Source: Paraburkholderia sp. C35 (GTDB taxonomy: Bacteria > Pseudomonadota > Gammaproteobacteria > Burkholderiales > Burkholderiaceae). From it: a stretch of DNA of 59,771 nucleotides. Below the pieces are notes generated by a model, which saw only the letters and a list, made by a program, of their open reading frames with translations, was not told where the DNA came from and made no database searches. Location: assembly GCF_003121405.1 (NCBI RefSeq), contig NZ_QBUY01000050.1, forward strand, positions 1 to 59,771, in the 5' to 3' direction. Below, piece by piece: positions 1 through 8,092 of the stretch (within the stretch, counting starts at the first letter, position 1; the number at the start of each line of letters is the position of its first letter). The translations under genes and the position numbers were made by a program.

Positions 1-123
1 CAGCGGCTTTCTTTTGCCTACTTTTCTTTGCCGCGGCAAAGAAAAGTAGGTGCTGCCCCGCACAGGGGCGACGCATGCGGACCGACACGAAAACGCGGAT
101 GCCAACAAAAGCAAAACCCAAAC
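1..123. repeat. Dispersed palindromic repeat, copy 1
   Basis: The core at 17-50 is a near-perfect palindrome: CCTACTTTTCTTTGCCG (17-33) followed by its reverse complement. A short GC hairpin (GCCCC..GGGGC) follows around 55-69, and then a tail with GCGGATGCCAACAAAAG around 95-112. The same core and flanks recur at 49528-49605 in the same orientation and at 49013-49090 inverted. A degenerate half copy lies at 59350-59418. It has no coding potential and lies just past the 3' end of the dioxygenase gene on the minus strand. Confidence 0.8.
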
Positions 124-145
124 CCTCCACAACAACGCCCCTCAA

Positions 146-1267
146 TCACCCTCTAGCCTGCGCCAGCGCACCCAAATTCCCTTCCCCAAACCCATGATGC
201 CCCTTCCTCTGCACGATCTCGAAGAAGATCTCCCCTTCACGCCGCCGCACGAAAGTCTGAAAAAACAGCAGCGGCACACCATCAGCCCCGATCTCGCCAT
301 CAACAAGAATCCTGCCGCGTTTCAGCCGCTCGATATCCAATCCATGCCCCGGTAACCGCGCATCGATCTGATCATAATAAGCAAGCGGCGGCTCAACCAG
401 TTCAATACCATTCGCCAGCAACTGCTCGACGCAGCCAAAAATATCGTCAGTAGCCAGCGCGATGTGCTGCACACCTTCACCCGGATGATCAGGCAGATAC
501 TCATGCATCAAACTGGTACGCCGCGTGCCTTCCTCATACAACGGAATCCGGATCGCACCACACGGCGACACCATCACCCGCGACTCCGCCGACACATGCC
601 AGTTCGCATGCAACTCGTGAATCTCGCGGAAGTTGAGCAACTCGCGATAAAAATCGATCCACTCCTGCATGCGCCCCGCACCGACCGTTTGCGTCAGATG
701 ATCGACGGCAATCAGGCCCGTGCCCGCATGGCTCAGATCCGCTTGCGCCGTGCTTGGCTCGATGGGACGAAAGTCGATGTCGAAGATCGAGATGTCGCCG
801 AGGCCGCCCTGCTGGCCGCCACGTCCCCGCCAGCGGTCGACGAAATAGATGTGTGAATCGCCAATGCCCTGAATCGCGGGAATCGTCAGTTCGCCCTTGC
901 CCACGCGCTCGCCTTCGAACGACCACGCGCCCAGTTCGGTTGCGCGATCATAAGCACGCTGCGCATCCGCAACGCGAATGCCGATCGCGCAGATGCCCAC
1001 GCCATATTCCTCCGCATAACGCTCGGCGAACGAATCCGGCTCGGCATTGAGCAGAAAATTCATGTCGGCCTGGCGGAACAGCGTCACGTCCTTGCTGATG
1101 TGACGCGCTATCGGCTTGAAGCCGAGCTTCACGAAGGTATCGGCGAGAATCTGTGGATGGCGCGCGGCAAATTCGACAAATTCGATGCCGGCCGTGCCGA
1201 GCGGATTGTGCTCCGGGTCCGCGACGGCCTGGAGCGCGTCGGTAGGGGTCGGCAGGTCGCTGGGCAT
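146..1267 (-). CDS. hppD: 4-hydroxyphenylpyruvate dioxygenase
   Basis: Converts 4-hydroxyphenylpyruvate to homogentisate in tyrosine and phenylalanine catabolism; a cytosolic Fe(II) enzyme. The protein has two vicinal-oxygen-chelate domains. The C-terminal half carries the expected metal ligands: His190 in VDHLTQ, His268 in QHIALATDD and Glu350 in FFEIVQRKG, followed by the family signature GFGEGN. At 373 residues its length is normal. An in-frame ATG lies four codons upstream (1279), but the ATG at 1267 is preceded by GGAG at a 6-base spacing, so it is preferred. The neighbouring pcaQ-pcaHG genes belong to a different aromatic route, so the link is peripheral aromatic catabolism rather than one pathway. 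The HPPD-like half of QuiC dehydratases was considered, but that protein carries an extra N-terminal isomerase domain absent here. Confidence 0.9.
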   Translation of the reverse strand: MPSDLPTPTDALQAVADPEHNPLGTAGIEFVEFAARHPQILADTFVKLGFKPIARHISKDVTLFRQADMNFLLNAEPDSFAERYAEEYGVGICAIGIRVADAQRAYDRATELGAWSFEGERVGKGELTIPAIQGIGDSHIYFVDRWRGRGGQQGGLGDISIFDIDFRPIEPSTAQADLSHAGTGLIAVDHLTQTVGAGRMQEWIDFYRELLNFREIHELHANWHVSAESRVMVSPCGAIRIPLYEEGTRRTSLMHEYLPDHPGEGVQHIALATDDIFGCVEQLLANGIELVEPPLAYYDQIDARLPGHGLDIERLKRGRILVDGEIGADGVPLLFFQTFVRRREGEIFFEIVQRKGHHGFGEGNLGALAQARG

Positions 1268-1393
1268 GTGCATCTCCATGAATCGTGCGGGTTCGTCGTT
1301 GCAGGCGGATCATCCCGTCTGATCAGGGCGCCGCGCACCGTGTTTTACACCGCACAGCGCCTTCCGTGCAACCTCGATTTTGTACTAATCAGT

Positions 1394-2437
1394 TCAAAGA
1401 CGGGCTTTCTTGCGCGACGTTACGGCAGCCTTGCTGGCTTGCGGCTTCGCACGGCGCTGTGCGGGCGGCCGACCCTGCCCCTCTTCGCCGCGCGCCTGCA
1501 CGTCGCGTGCGAGCCGCTCGCGCGCCACCTTGCGCACGGCATCGATGAGCGTGCGGCCGACGGGGGTCGGCTGGGTATCCGAGCGCAGAATCAGGCCGAC
1601 GGGTTCTTCCGTACCCGCGACGGGCAATGGTATTGGGACCAGCAAGCCATGCGCCAGTTCGAATTCGATGGCGCTGCGCGGCACGAACCAGACCGCATCG
1701 TTTTCCAGCGCGAGCGCGCGCCCCACCGACACCGACAGCACCTCGACGAACGACGACAGCGGCGGCACGGCCCACGCGCGCAACAGGCTTTCCGCCGATT
1801 GCCGGATCAACGTCCCATACGGCGGCACCACGACAGGAAACTCCAGCAGCCGCGTCGCCGACGATAACGCGCCCGACGCCAGCACGTGTCCGGTACGGAC
1901 CACGGCAATCAGCGGTTCGCTATACAACTGTTCGAATGTGAGTCCGACCATGCGCTCGGGATCGGCCAGCCTGCCGACGGCGAATTCGATTGCGCCCGCT
2001 TTCAACTGCTCCAGCAACTCGGTGTTCGATCCCGTCTTCAGCCGCACGATCGCGTTCGGCCATTGCTCGGCGAACTGGCGCATCACAGGCGGCACCAGCG
2101 AGGTGGCAACAGTCGGCAGCACGCCGATATCGAGCGTCGCGGCGGCCTCGCCTTCGGCCCGCGCGAGCAGATCGACGCCCTGCCGCAGCGCGCTCACGCA
2201 GGCGCTCGCGTGTGGCATGAAAAGCTGTCCTTCGCGCGTCGGCACCGCGCCATGCCTGCCGCGCTCGAACAGGCGCACACCGAGAATCTCCTCCAGCTCG
2301 GCCACCGTTTTCGACACGGCCGGCTGCGTGATCGACAGGCTCTCGGCCGCCTTCTGCACGCCGCCGAACTGCGCGACGGCAAGAAAGCATTGCAGGTGCC
2401 GGAATTTGACGCGACTGTCCGCGAGGCTGCGTTGCAT
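1394..2437 (-). CDS. pcaQ: LysR-type regulator of protocatechuate catabolism, PcaQ
   Basis: A 347-residue LysR-type regulator. The N-terminal winged helix-turn-helix lies at about residues 9-68 (FRHLQCFLAVAQ, then SLSITQPAVSKTVAELEEILG, then LFERGR). An effector-binding domain follows, with a basic, Lys/Arg-rich tail of about 35 residues. It is transcribed divergently from pcaHG, the arrangement typical of PcaQ, which activates pca genes in response to beta-carboxy-cis,cis-muconate in characterised species. A 15-bp palindrome overlapping its start codon (2436-2450) suggests autoregulation. No convincing ribosome binding site precedes the ATG. The PcaQ assignment rests on family resemblance plus position. 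Confidence 0.85.
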   Translation of the reverse strand: MQRSLADSRVKFRHLQCFLAVAQFGGVQKAAESLSITQPAVSKTVAELEEILGVRLFERGRHGAVPTREGQLFMPHASACVSALRQGVDLLARAEGEAAATLDIGVLPTVATSLVPPVMRQFAEQWPNAIVRLKTGSNTELLEQLKAGAIEFAVGRLADPERMVGLTFEQLYSEPLIAVVRTGHVLASGALSSATRLLEFPVVVPPYGTLIRQSAESLLRAWAVPPLSSFVEVLSVSVGRALALENDAVWFVPRSAIEFELAHGLLVPIPLPVAGTEEPVGLILRSDTQPTPVGRTLIDAVRKVARERLARDVQARGEEGQGRPPAQRRAKPQASKAAVTSRKKARL

Positions 2438-2450
2438 AACGGTTCGTTAT
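2436..2450. promoter_or_regulatory. Candidate PcaQ operator
   Basis: ATAAC-GGTTC-GTTAT is a perfect 5-bp inverted repeat with a T-N11-A core, the LysR-box architecture. It overlaps the pcaQ start codon and lies about 95 bp upstream of pcaH. The weak promoter-like sequence TATAAA at about 2495 lies between it and pcaH. Binding is inferred. Confidence 0.5.
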
Positions 2451-2545
2451 ACGAGATGGGAAAAAACGTCATTTTGCATAACTTCTTGGCTTCTATAAAG
2501 TCACGTCATCCACTAGCCAAAACGAATCCCCCAAGGAGACATCTG

Positions 2546-3250
2546 ATGGACGATTCCATTCTGAGTCCGCGCGACTTCCCTTCGCATCCCGCCTACGTCC
2601 ACTCGCCGTATGGTTCGTCCGTCAAGCGCGGCCCGACGCGTCCGCTGATTCCGCTGAAGGAACGCCTGCGCGACCAGCGCGTGCCCGTGTACGGCGCGGA
2701 AGATCTCGGCGCGCTCGATAACGACCTGACGCGCAACGCGGCACGCAATGGCGAACCGCTCGGCGAGCGCATCATCGTCACGGGCCGCGTGCTCGACGAA
2801 GGCGGCCGCCCGGTGCGCAATACGCTCGTCGAAGTGTGGCAGGCGAACGCCGCTGGCCGCTACGTGCACAAGAACGACCAGCACGACGCGCCGCTCGATC
2901 CGAACTTCCTCGGCGCAGGCCGTTGCCTGACCGACAACGAAGGCCGTTATCGCTTCATGACGATCAAGCCGGGTGCCTATCCCTGGGGCAATCACCCGAA
3001 CGCATGGCGCCCGAACCACATCCACTTCTCGCTGTTCGGCGACTATTTCGGCTCGCGTCTGGTCACGCAGATGTACTTCCCCGGCGATCCGCTGCTGCAG
3101 TACGACCCGATCTTCCAGGGCACGCCGGAAGGCGCCCGCGACCGTCTGGTCTCGCGCTTTACGCTCGATGTCACGCAAGAAAACTACGCGCTCGGCTATG
3201 AATTCGACATCGTGCTGCGCGGCCCGAACGAAACCCCGATGGAGCGCTGA
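2546..3250 (+). CDS. pcaH: Protocatechuate 3,4-dioxygenase beta subunit
   Basis: With PcaG it forms the intradiol ring-cleaving dioxygenase that converts protocatechuate to beta-carboxy-cis,cis-muconate, the entry step of the beta-ketoadipate pathway. The beta subunit holds the Fe(III). The ligands can be read as Tyr106 (AAGRY), Tyr145 (GAYPWGN) and His158/His160 (RPNHIHF). At 234 residues it has the family's normal length. The start at 2546 has AAGGAGA 7 bases upstream. The open frame continues upstream for about 220 codons but crosses pcaQ and the regulatory region, so that part is not coding. pcaG follows after 2 bases, which implies co-translation. Confidence 0.96.
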   Translation: MDDSILSPRDFPSHPAYVHSPYGSSVKRGPTRPLIPLKERLRDQRVPVYGAEDLGALDNDLTRNAARNGEPLGERIIVTGRVLDEGGRPVRNTLVEVWQANAAGRYVHKNDQHDAPLDPNFLGAGRCLTDNEGRYRFMTIKPGAYPWGNHPNAWRPNHIHFSLFGDYFGSRLVTQMYFPGDPLLQYDPIFQGTPEGARDRLVSRFTLDVTQENYALGYEFDIVLRGPNETPMER

Positions 3251-3252
3251 TC

Positions 3253-3843
3253 ATGACGACGCTTAAGCAAACCCCTTCGCAGACCGTCGGACCGTACTTC
3301 GCCTATGGCCTGTGCCCCGAGCAGTACAACTTCGACCTGAAGAGCCTCTTCACGAACGTTCTCGCGGACCGCGAAGCGGCAGGCGAGCACATCACGCTGG
3401 TCGGCCAGGTGTTCGACGGCGACGGCGCGGTGATCGGCGACGCGATGATCGAAGTACAGCAGGTGGACAGCGAAGGCCGCTATCCGGCATCGCGTGAAGA
3501 AGTCGCGAAGACGGGCTTTCGTGGTTTTGCGCGCTTCGGCACGGGCACGGACCCGCAGAAGCGTTTCATCATCGAAACCGTGAAGCCGGGCCGCGCATCG
3601 CCCGATGAAGCGCCGCATCTGAACGTGATCGTGACGATGCGCGGCATGCTGCTGCATACGTTCACACGCGTCTATTTCGACGACGAAGCGGCTGCCAACG
3701 AGAAAGACCCAGTGCTGGCAAGCGTGCCCGCCGAACGCCGTGCGACGCTGGTTGCAAAGCGTGAGTCGCAAGGTGGCAAGGCGGTCTATCGCTTCGACAT
3801 CCGCATGCAAGGCGCGAACGAAACGGTGTTCTTCGATCTGTGA
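3253..3843 (+). CDS. pcaG: Protocatechuate 3,4-dioxygenase alpha subunit
   Basis: A 196-residue alpha subunit of protocatechuate 3,4-dioxygenase. It shares the intradiol dioxygenase beta-sandwich fold (TLVGQVFDGDGAVIGDAMIEVQQVD) with PcaH. It lacks the full Tyr/Tyr/His/His iron set, as expected for the non-catalytic subunit that shapes the active-site pocket. It starts 2 bases after the pcaH stop, so the two form a tight operon. No further pca genes follow, so the lower beta-ketoadipate pathway must be encoded elsewhere. Confidence 0.96.
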   Translation: MTTLKQTPSQTVGPYFAYGLCPEQYNFDLKSLFTNVLADREAAGEHITLVGQVFDGDGAVIGDAMIEVQQVDSEGRYPASREEVAKTGFRGFARFGTGTDPQKRFIIETVKPGRASPDEAPHLNVIVTMRGMLLHTFTRVYFDDEAAANEKDPVLASVPAERRATLVAKRESQGGKAVYRFDIRMQGANETVFFDL

Positions 3844-3882
3844 TCTGTGATGCGATGCACGGCTACAGAACCCTGAATGCAT

Positions 3883-3912
3883 TTGATGCAAGGTTCATCG
3901 CCTGTTCATAAA
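3883..3912 (+). promoter_or_regulatory. Candidate promoter of a small RNA downstream of pcaG
   Basis: TTGATG at 3883-3888 and CATAAA at 3907-3912 are separated by 18 bp, each matching 4 of 6 sigma-70 consensus bases. Initiation would fall near 3919. This is weak evidence alone; it gains weight from the two hairpins and terminator that follow. Confidence 0.35.
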
Positions 3913-3918
3913 TGATCG

Positions 3919-3999
3919 CTAAGATTCGTTGTGCGCGAGTCCAATCGCGCACGAAACTCCGAGCAGTTTTAGATGCCCGCTTTGATGCGGGCTTTTTTT
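3919..3999 (+). ncRNA. Candidate small RNA with intrinsic terminator
   Basis: The sequence between pcaG and the convergent aldolase gene can fold into two stem-loops. GTGCGCGA (3931-3938) pairs with TCGCGCAC (3945-3952) around a 6-base loop. GCCCGC (3975-3980) pairs with GCGGGC (3987-3992) and is followed by seven T residues, a textbook terminator. A promoter-like sequence lies at 3883-3912. The product would be about 80 nt. The alternative is that the second stem is simply the pcaHG terminator and the first an accessory hairpin. Confidence 0.45.
3975..3999 (+). terminator. Rho-independent terminator after pcaHG
   Basis: A 6-bp GC stem (GCCCGC/GCGGGC) with a 6-base loop is followed directly by TTTTTTT. 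It can end the pcaHG transcript and/or the candidate sRNA. Confidence 0.8.
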
Positions 4000-4024
4000 C
4001 GTCGTGCGCGCATGCCGTGCCTGA

Positions 4025-4810
4025 TTAACTGCGGTAATCCGAAACCGGATTATCGATCAGCCGCAACGCCGCTTCCCACGCCAGTTCCGCAATGCCCTCT
4101 TCATCATCGCGCGCAAACTGGCTGGCCGTGAGCTTGCGCACGTGTTCGGGCGGCAGCGTCAACTCCGCATTGCCCGCTAGCGCATCGATCTGAATCTGGC
4201 ACGCACGCTCGAGAAAATAGATCTCCTGAAACGCCGTCGCCGCCGACTTGCCGCCCGCGAGCAGACCATGATTGCGCAGGATCATCGCGTTGCACGATCC
4301 CAGATCGGCAACCAGCCGTTCACGTTCGCCAAGATCGAGCGCAATGCCTTCATAGTCGTGATACGCGAGCACGCCATAGAACTTCAACGCGTGCTGGCTG
4401 ATAGGCAACAAGCCCTGCTTTTGCGCCGACACGGCCGAACCCGCCGAGGTATGCGTATGAATCACGAAGCGCAGATCGGGACGCGCGGTATGCACGGCGG
4501 AATGGATCGTAAAGCCCGCCGCATTCACCCGATAACGTTTCGGATCGGCCGCGACTTTATCGGCCGCCTCGACGACGCGCCCATCGCGGTCGATCTTCAC
4601 AAGATCCGACGCACGCATCTCGTGAAAGAGCACGCCATAGCGGTTGATCAGGAAGTGATGTTCGGGACCGGGCACGCGCGCGGTGATATGCGTGTCGATC
4701 AGATCGGTCATGCGGAAATGCGCGGCCAGCCGATACAACGCGGCAAGCTCGCAACGCGTAGTCCATTCTTCGCTGCTGTATTCAACCTGTAGTGAGGTCG
4801 TGCCGGACAT
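4025..4810 (-). CDS. Class II aldolase/adducin family protein
   Basis: A 261-residue zinc-dependent class II aldolase/adducin-fold protein; relatives include fuculose-phosphate aldolase and various decarboxylases. Metal-binding histidines are visible at His118/His120 (VIHTHTSAGSA) and His181 (LRNHGLL). Substrate cannot be read from the sequence; members near catabolic genes act on sugar phosphates or hydroxy-acids. The start at 4810 has GGAG about 9 bases upstream. It converges with pcaHG and has no operon partner. Confidence 0.85.
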   Translation of the reverse strand: MSGTTSLQVEYSSEEWTTRCELAALYRLAAHFRMTDLIDTHITARVPGPEHHFLINRYGVLFHEMRASDLVKIDRDGRVVEAADKVAADPKRYRVNAAGFTIHSAVHTARPDLRFVIHTHTSAGSAVSAQKQGLLPISQHALKFYGVLAYHDYEGIALDLGERERLVADLGSCNAMILRNHGLLAGGKSAATAFQEIYFLERACQIQIDALAGNAELTLPPEHVRKLTASQFARDDEEGIAELAWEAALRLIDNPVSDYRS

Positions 4811-4925
4811 GGCGGAAACTCCATGAAAAGCGTCGCACTGCGCCTGAATGGAAAGCCGGAATGAAATCGTTAAAGCGACTTGCAGCGACGACTGACGTTA
4901 GTGAAAACGCCCGCGATTCCAGCAC

Positions 4926-5180
4926 TCAGACGCGGAAGTGCTCGATATCCTGACCGGCGTTGATCGCACGCGTGAGCCAGTCCGGACGATCGCCCGTGCC
5001 GTCCCATTCGTGCCCGAAAGCGTCGCGGTACTTCGGCATGGCGGCGTCGGCGATCAGCGCTTCTTCGAGCGCTTCCAGCGTAATGCCGAATTCCTCCATA
5101 CGGCGGCGGATCCACATGATCAGCCGCTCACGCGCTTGACCGTCGAGGTCGAGCGTCCGATGTTCCTCTCGCTCTTTCAT
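4926..5180 (-). CDS. H-NS family DNA-binding protein, short form
   Basis: An 84-residue protein. The C-terminal part (about residues 48-84) resembles the H-NS/Bv3F DNA-binding domain (PKYRD, W, then RPDWL). The N-terminal part is a short charged helix (REEHRTLDLDGQARERLIMW). In the usual AT-hook-like loop the motif is Q/R-G-R; here it reads GTGDRP, so a key basic residue is replaced by Asp and DNA affinity may be altered. It has no clear ribosome binding site, so the start is provisional. It may act as a nucleoid protein or a modulator of full-length H-NS. Confidence 0.7.
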   Translation of the reverse strand: MKEREEHRTLDLDGQARERLIMWIRRRMEEFGITLEALEEALIADAAMPKYRDAFGHEWDGTGDRPDWLTRAINAGQDIEHFRV

Positions 5181-5511
5181 AACGTGTCGATATCGTATCG
5201 AATTGCGAATTACGCGGCCAATTAGCGCGCGTTAAATAGATTAAAGGCTTCGCACTTGCAGCGAAGCCTAAATACGAACCCACCCGGTTCTGCCGACGGA
5301 AGATGTCAGCGCGATTCGACAGATTGAATGGTGGCGAAAACCCGTACGATGCGTACTGGAATATCGCCATGAACTTTGAGAACCAAGGTCGCTTCCCTGA
5401 TTTCCTTTGATTCTAGCATCCATTGCCGCGTTCGCGCGTCAGAGGCCGTGCTCTGATATGTGCGGAAAGCGGCACTGGCTCTACGTTTGCGACAGGCACA
5501 TCGTAAGCATG
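5181..5511. other. Intergenic region with one hairpin
   Basis: No convincing gene. AGGCTTCG (5245-5252) pairs with CGAAGCCT (5262-5269); read on the minus strand it is followed by TTTAATC, so it could be a weak terminator for the acyl-CoA synthetase gene. The AT-richer part at 5190-5245 may hold the promoter of the H-NS-like gene. Nothing else was recognised. Confidence 0.5.
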
Positions 5512-7164
5512 CTAGGTTTTTTGCTGCTCCTGATCGATCGCGCTCGACGACTTCACGCGCGCGCGCAATTCGAATTTCTGGATCTTACCCGTCGATGTTT
5601 TTGGTAATTCGCCGAAGAAGACTGCTTTAGGCAATTTGAATGCAGCGAGCAATTGCCGGCAATGCGCGATGATTTCATCGGCGCTCGCCTCCGCGCCCTC
5701 TTTCAGTTCGACGAATGCGCAACGCACTTCACCCCATTTCGCATCCGGCATCGCCACCACCGCGGCCACAGAAACTGCAGGATGGCGGTACAGCGCATCT
5801 TCGATCTCGATGCTCGAAATGTTCTCACCGCCCGAAATGATGATGTCCTTGCTGCGGTCCTTGATGCGCACATAGCCATCTTCCGTGATGACGCCGAGAT
5901 CGCCCGTGTGAAACCAGCCGCCGCGGAATGCGGCCAGCGTCGCGCGTTCGTTCTTCAGATAGCCCTTCATGCAGATATTGCCGCGAAACATGAGTTCGCC
6001 GATGGTTTCGCCGTCGCGCGGCACGGCTTCGAGCGTATCCGGATCGCGCACGTCGACGGCCGCCTGCAGGTGATAACGCACGCCCTGGCGCGCGTTGAGC
6101 CGCGCCCGTTCGTCATCGTCGAGTGCGTCCCAGGCGTCCTGCTTCGCGCACACGGATGCCGGGCCGTACACCTCGGTGAGTCCATACACGTGCGTCAGGT
6201 CGAAACCAATCGACTTCATGCGCGCGATCACCGCCGGCGACGGCGCCGCGCCGGCCACCATCGTCGACACGCGATGCCCGATGCCTTCGCGCCATTCGGC
6301 AGGCGCATTCGCCAGCGCGCTTTGCACGATCGGTGCGCCGCAATAGTGCGTAATGCGCTCGCGGCGAATCAGCTCGAATACAAGCTTCGGATCGAATTTG
6401 CGCAGACATACGTTGACGCCCGCACGCGCCGCAACCGTCCATGGAAAACACCAGCCATTGCAGTGAAAAAGCGGCAAGGTCCATAGATACACGGCATGCT
6501 TCGGCATATCCCACTCGAGGATATTGCTCAGCGCATTCAGATACGCACCGCGATGATGGTAGACCACGCCCTTCGGCTCACCCGTCGTGCCCGAAGTGTA
6601 GTTGAGGGCGATCGCGTCCCACTCGTCGGCGGGCGGCGTCCACATGAATTGCGGATCGCCTTCCTGCAGGAACGCTTCGTAATCGGTCGCGTTCGGAAAA
6701 TGATGCGGCTCGGCAGGCATCGCATCGCTGACGCTGATGATGCGCAGTTGCGGCAACTCGCGCGCCGCGCGCAGCGCCAGCTCGCCATATTCGCTATCGA
6801 CGATCAGCGCCTTCGCCTCCCCATGTCGCAGCATGTAGAGAATCGATGCGATATCGAGCCGTGTATTCAGCGTGTTAAGCACTGCGCCCGCCATCGGCAC
6901 GCCGAAATGCGCTTCGATCATCGGCGGAATATTGGGCAGCAGCGCAGCGACGGTATCGCCGCGCGCGATGCCGGCGCGTTGCAGCGCGCTCGCGAGCCGC
7001 CGTGTGCGCTCATAGGTTTCGCGCCATGTGCGGCGTATGTCGCCATGCACGACGGCGAGCCGGTCGCCGTAGACCTCGCCGGCACGCGCGATGAAATCGA
7101 TGGGCGTCAACGGAACATGGTTGGCCTCGCGGCGTTCGAGTCCCGCGTCATACATATGCGTCAT
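5512..7164 (-). CDS. AMP-forming acyl-CoA synthetase
   Basis: A 550-residue ANL-superfamily ligase that activates a carboxylic acid to its acyl-CoA with ATP. Motifs appear in order: the P-loop-like LNYTSGTTGEPKG, the adenylate-binding region (HVYGLTEVYGP), the hinge region GWFHTGDLG..DGYVRIKDRSKD, and the C-terminal catalytic lysine in KTSTGKIQKF. The layout matches medium-chain/short-chain fatty-acid ligases of the AlkK type (family knowledge); the exact acid is unknown. The start is supported by AGGAGA at 7-8 bases. It appears monocistronic. Confidence 0.93.
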   Translation of the reverse strand: MTHMYDAGLERREANHVPLTPIDFIARAGEVYGDRLAVVHGDIRRTWRETYERTRRLASALQRAGIARGDTVAALLPNIPPMIEAHFGVPMAGAVLNTLNTRLDIASILYMLRHGEAKALIVDSEYGELALRAARELPQLRIISVSDAMPAEPHHFPNATDYEAFLQEGDPQFMWTPPADEWDAIALNYTSGTTGEPKGVVYHHRGAYLNALSNILEWDMPKHAVYLWTLPLFHCNGWCFPWTVAARAGVNVCLRKFDPKLVFELIRRERITHYCGAPIVQSALANAPAEWREGIGHRVSTMVAGAAPSPAVIARMKSIGFDLTHVYGLTEVYGPASVCAKQDAWDALDDDERARLNARQGVRYHLQAAVDVRDPDTLEAVPRDGETIGELMFRGNICMKGYLKNERATLAAFRGGWFHTGDLGVITEDGYVRIKDRSKDIIISGGENISSIEIEDALYRHPAVSVAAVVAMPDAKWGEVRCAFVELKEGAEASADEIIAHCRQLLAAFKLPKAVFFGELPKTSTGKIQKFELRARVKSSSAIDQEQQKT

Positions 7165-7249
7165 GGCTGTGTCTCCTGCGCAGCGTGCGTGTGCGTCGAT
7201 TCAATTATTTTCTGGAAATGGATACCGCGATTTGATCTGAACGGCATCA

Positions 7250-7277
7250 GCCCAATACGCATCGTAGGGTATTGGGC
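7250..7277. promoter_or_regulatory. 9-bp inverted repeat upstream of the acyl-CoA synthetase
   Basis: GCCCAATAC (7250-7258) and GTATTGGGC (7269-7277) form a perfect inverted repeat with a 10-base spacer. It sits about 85-110 bp upstream of the acyl-CoA synthetase start and lacks a T tract, so an operator is more likely than a terminator. A second perfect 9-bp repeat (TTAGCCGCG/CGCGGCTAA) lies at 7345-7368. The regulator is unknown. Confidence 0.4.
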
Positions 7278-7422
7278 GCCGTATGGGAATGTAGTGCCGG
7301 AACGCGGCGTTTGTGCAAAGCCGCAATGCGAAGCGGCACGCGCATTAGCCGCGCCAGAACGCGGCTAAGTCAGGCAAAACGGAATCAGGCTGGCGCCCTG
7401 TTTGCATCAGGCGCCGAAGGAC

Positions 7423-7731
7423 TCAGACGCGTGGTAAATCGTCGATGAATTTTTCGACGTGGCCGTCCGGCACGTCGGTATCGATGCCGTCGTGGCCATC
7501 GGTGTGTGCAACCGTTTTGATCTTGGGGCCCAGCAGATTCATGCCGCCCAGCGTGAAGAGCGACCATACGGCGTTGCCGGCGTGGATCGCCGTCACGACG
7601 TCCGCGACTTCGACGATTTCATGCGGCGACAGCCATTCATTGGTTTTTGGATTGACGAGAGCCCAACGGACGTGGGTGACGCGGTCAGTCGTAGGGTTAA
7701 TGCGTACGGCATCGATAGCATAGGTTGCCAT
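7423..7731 (-). CDS. DUF3892-type small protein
   Basis: A 102-residue protein resembling DUF3892 proteins. The N-terminal strand-rich stretch (YAIDAVRINPTTDRVTHVRWA) is followed by a conserved EIVEVADVVTAI segment and an acidic C-terminus. Function is unknown. The ATG at 7731 is preceded by GGAGG at a suitable distance. In-frame sequence upstream of it is not supported. It has no signal peptide or membrane segment and stands alone between divergent or convergent neighbours. Confidence 0.75.
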   Translation of the reverse strand: MATYAIDAVRINPTTDRVTHVRWALVNPKTNEWLSPHEIVEVADVVTAIHAGNAVWSLFTLGGMNLLGPKIKTVAHTDGHDGIDTDVPDGHVEKFIDDLPRV

Positions 7732-8092
7732 TTCCACCTCCATCGTCGTCACCCAGGCATCGTAGCACTTATGTCTGGCCAGACGAAGCACGCACGCGTC
7801 ACCGTGGCTTTCGTGCGGAATGGACCCATTCGAAGGCAAACGTCCCGTGTCACGGCTACTGCCCGGATGTACTCTGCGGCGCCGACCGCCGCGTGACAGC
7901 CTCAGTGCACGGAATGACTGCATCTTCGAATGGCTTCCAGTTTGTATAACGGTCGTGCGCAAATTGTTCTGAACGCGGGTTTGCACCAATGCGGCGCGCC
8001 GCACCGGGAGATCTGTGCTGCATAAGCGTCTGCCTATCGCGCAAGCGCACATGCAGTACGATGGCCGCAATGACCTGCACGGAAGACACACC
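7732..8092. other. Intergenic region between divergent DUF3892 and DUF72 genes
   Basis: About 360 bp separate the two divergent start codons, so it should contain both promoters. No strong sigma-70 boxes, operators or conserved RNA elements were recognised. Short open frames in it have no ribosome binding sites. Confidence 0.4.

Noticed and set aside
1886..2545. Upstream extension of the pcaH frame
   Set aside because: It crosses pcaQ on the other strand and the operator; the ATG at 2546 has a strong ribosome binding site and fits the family length.
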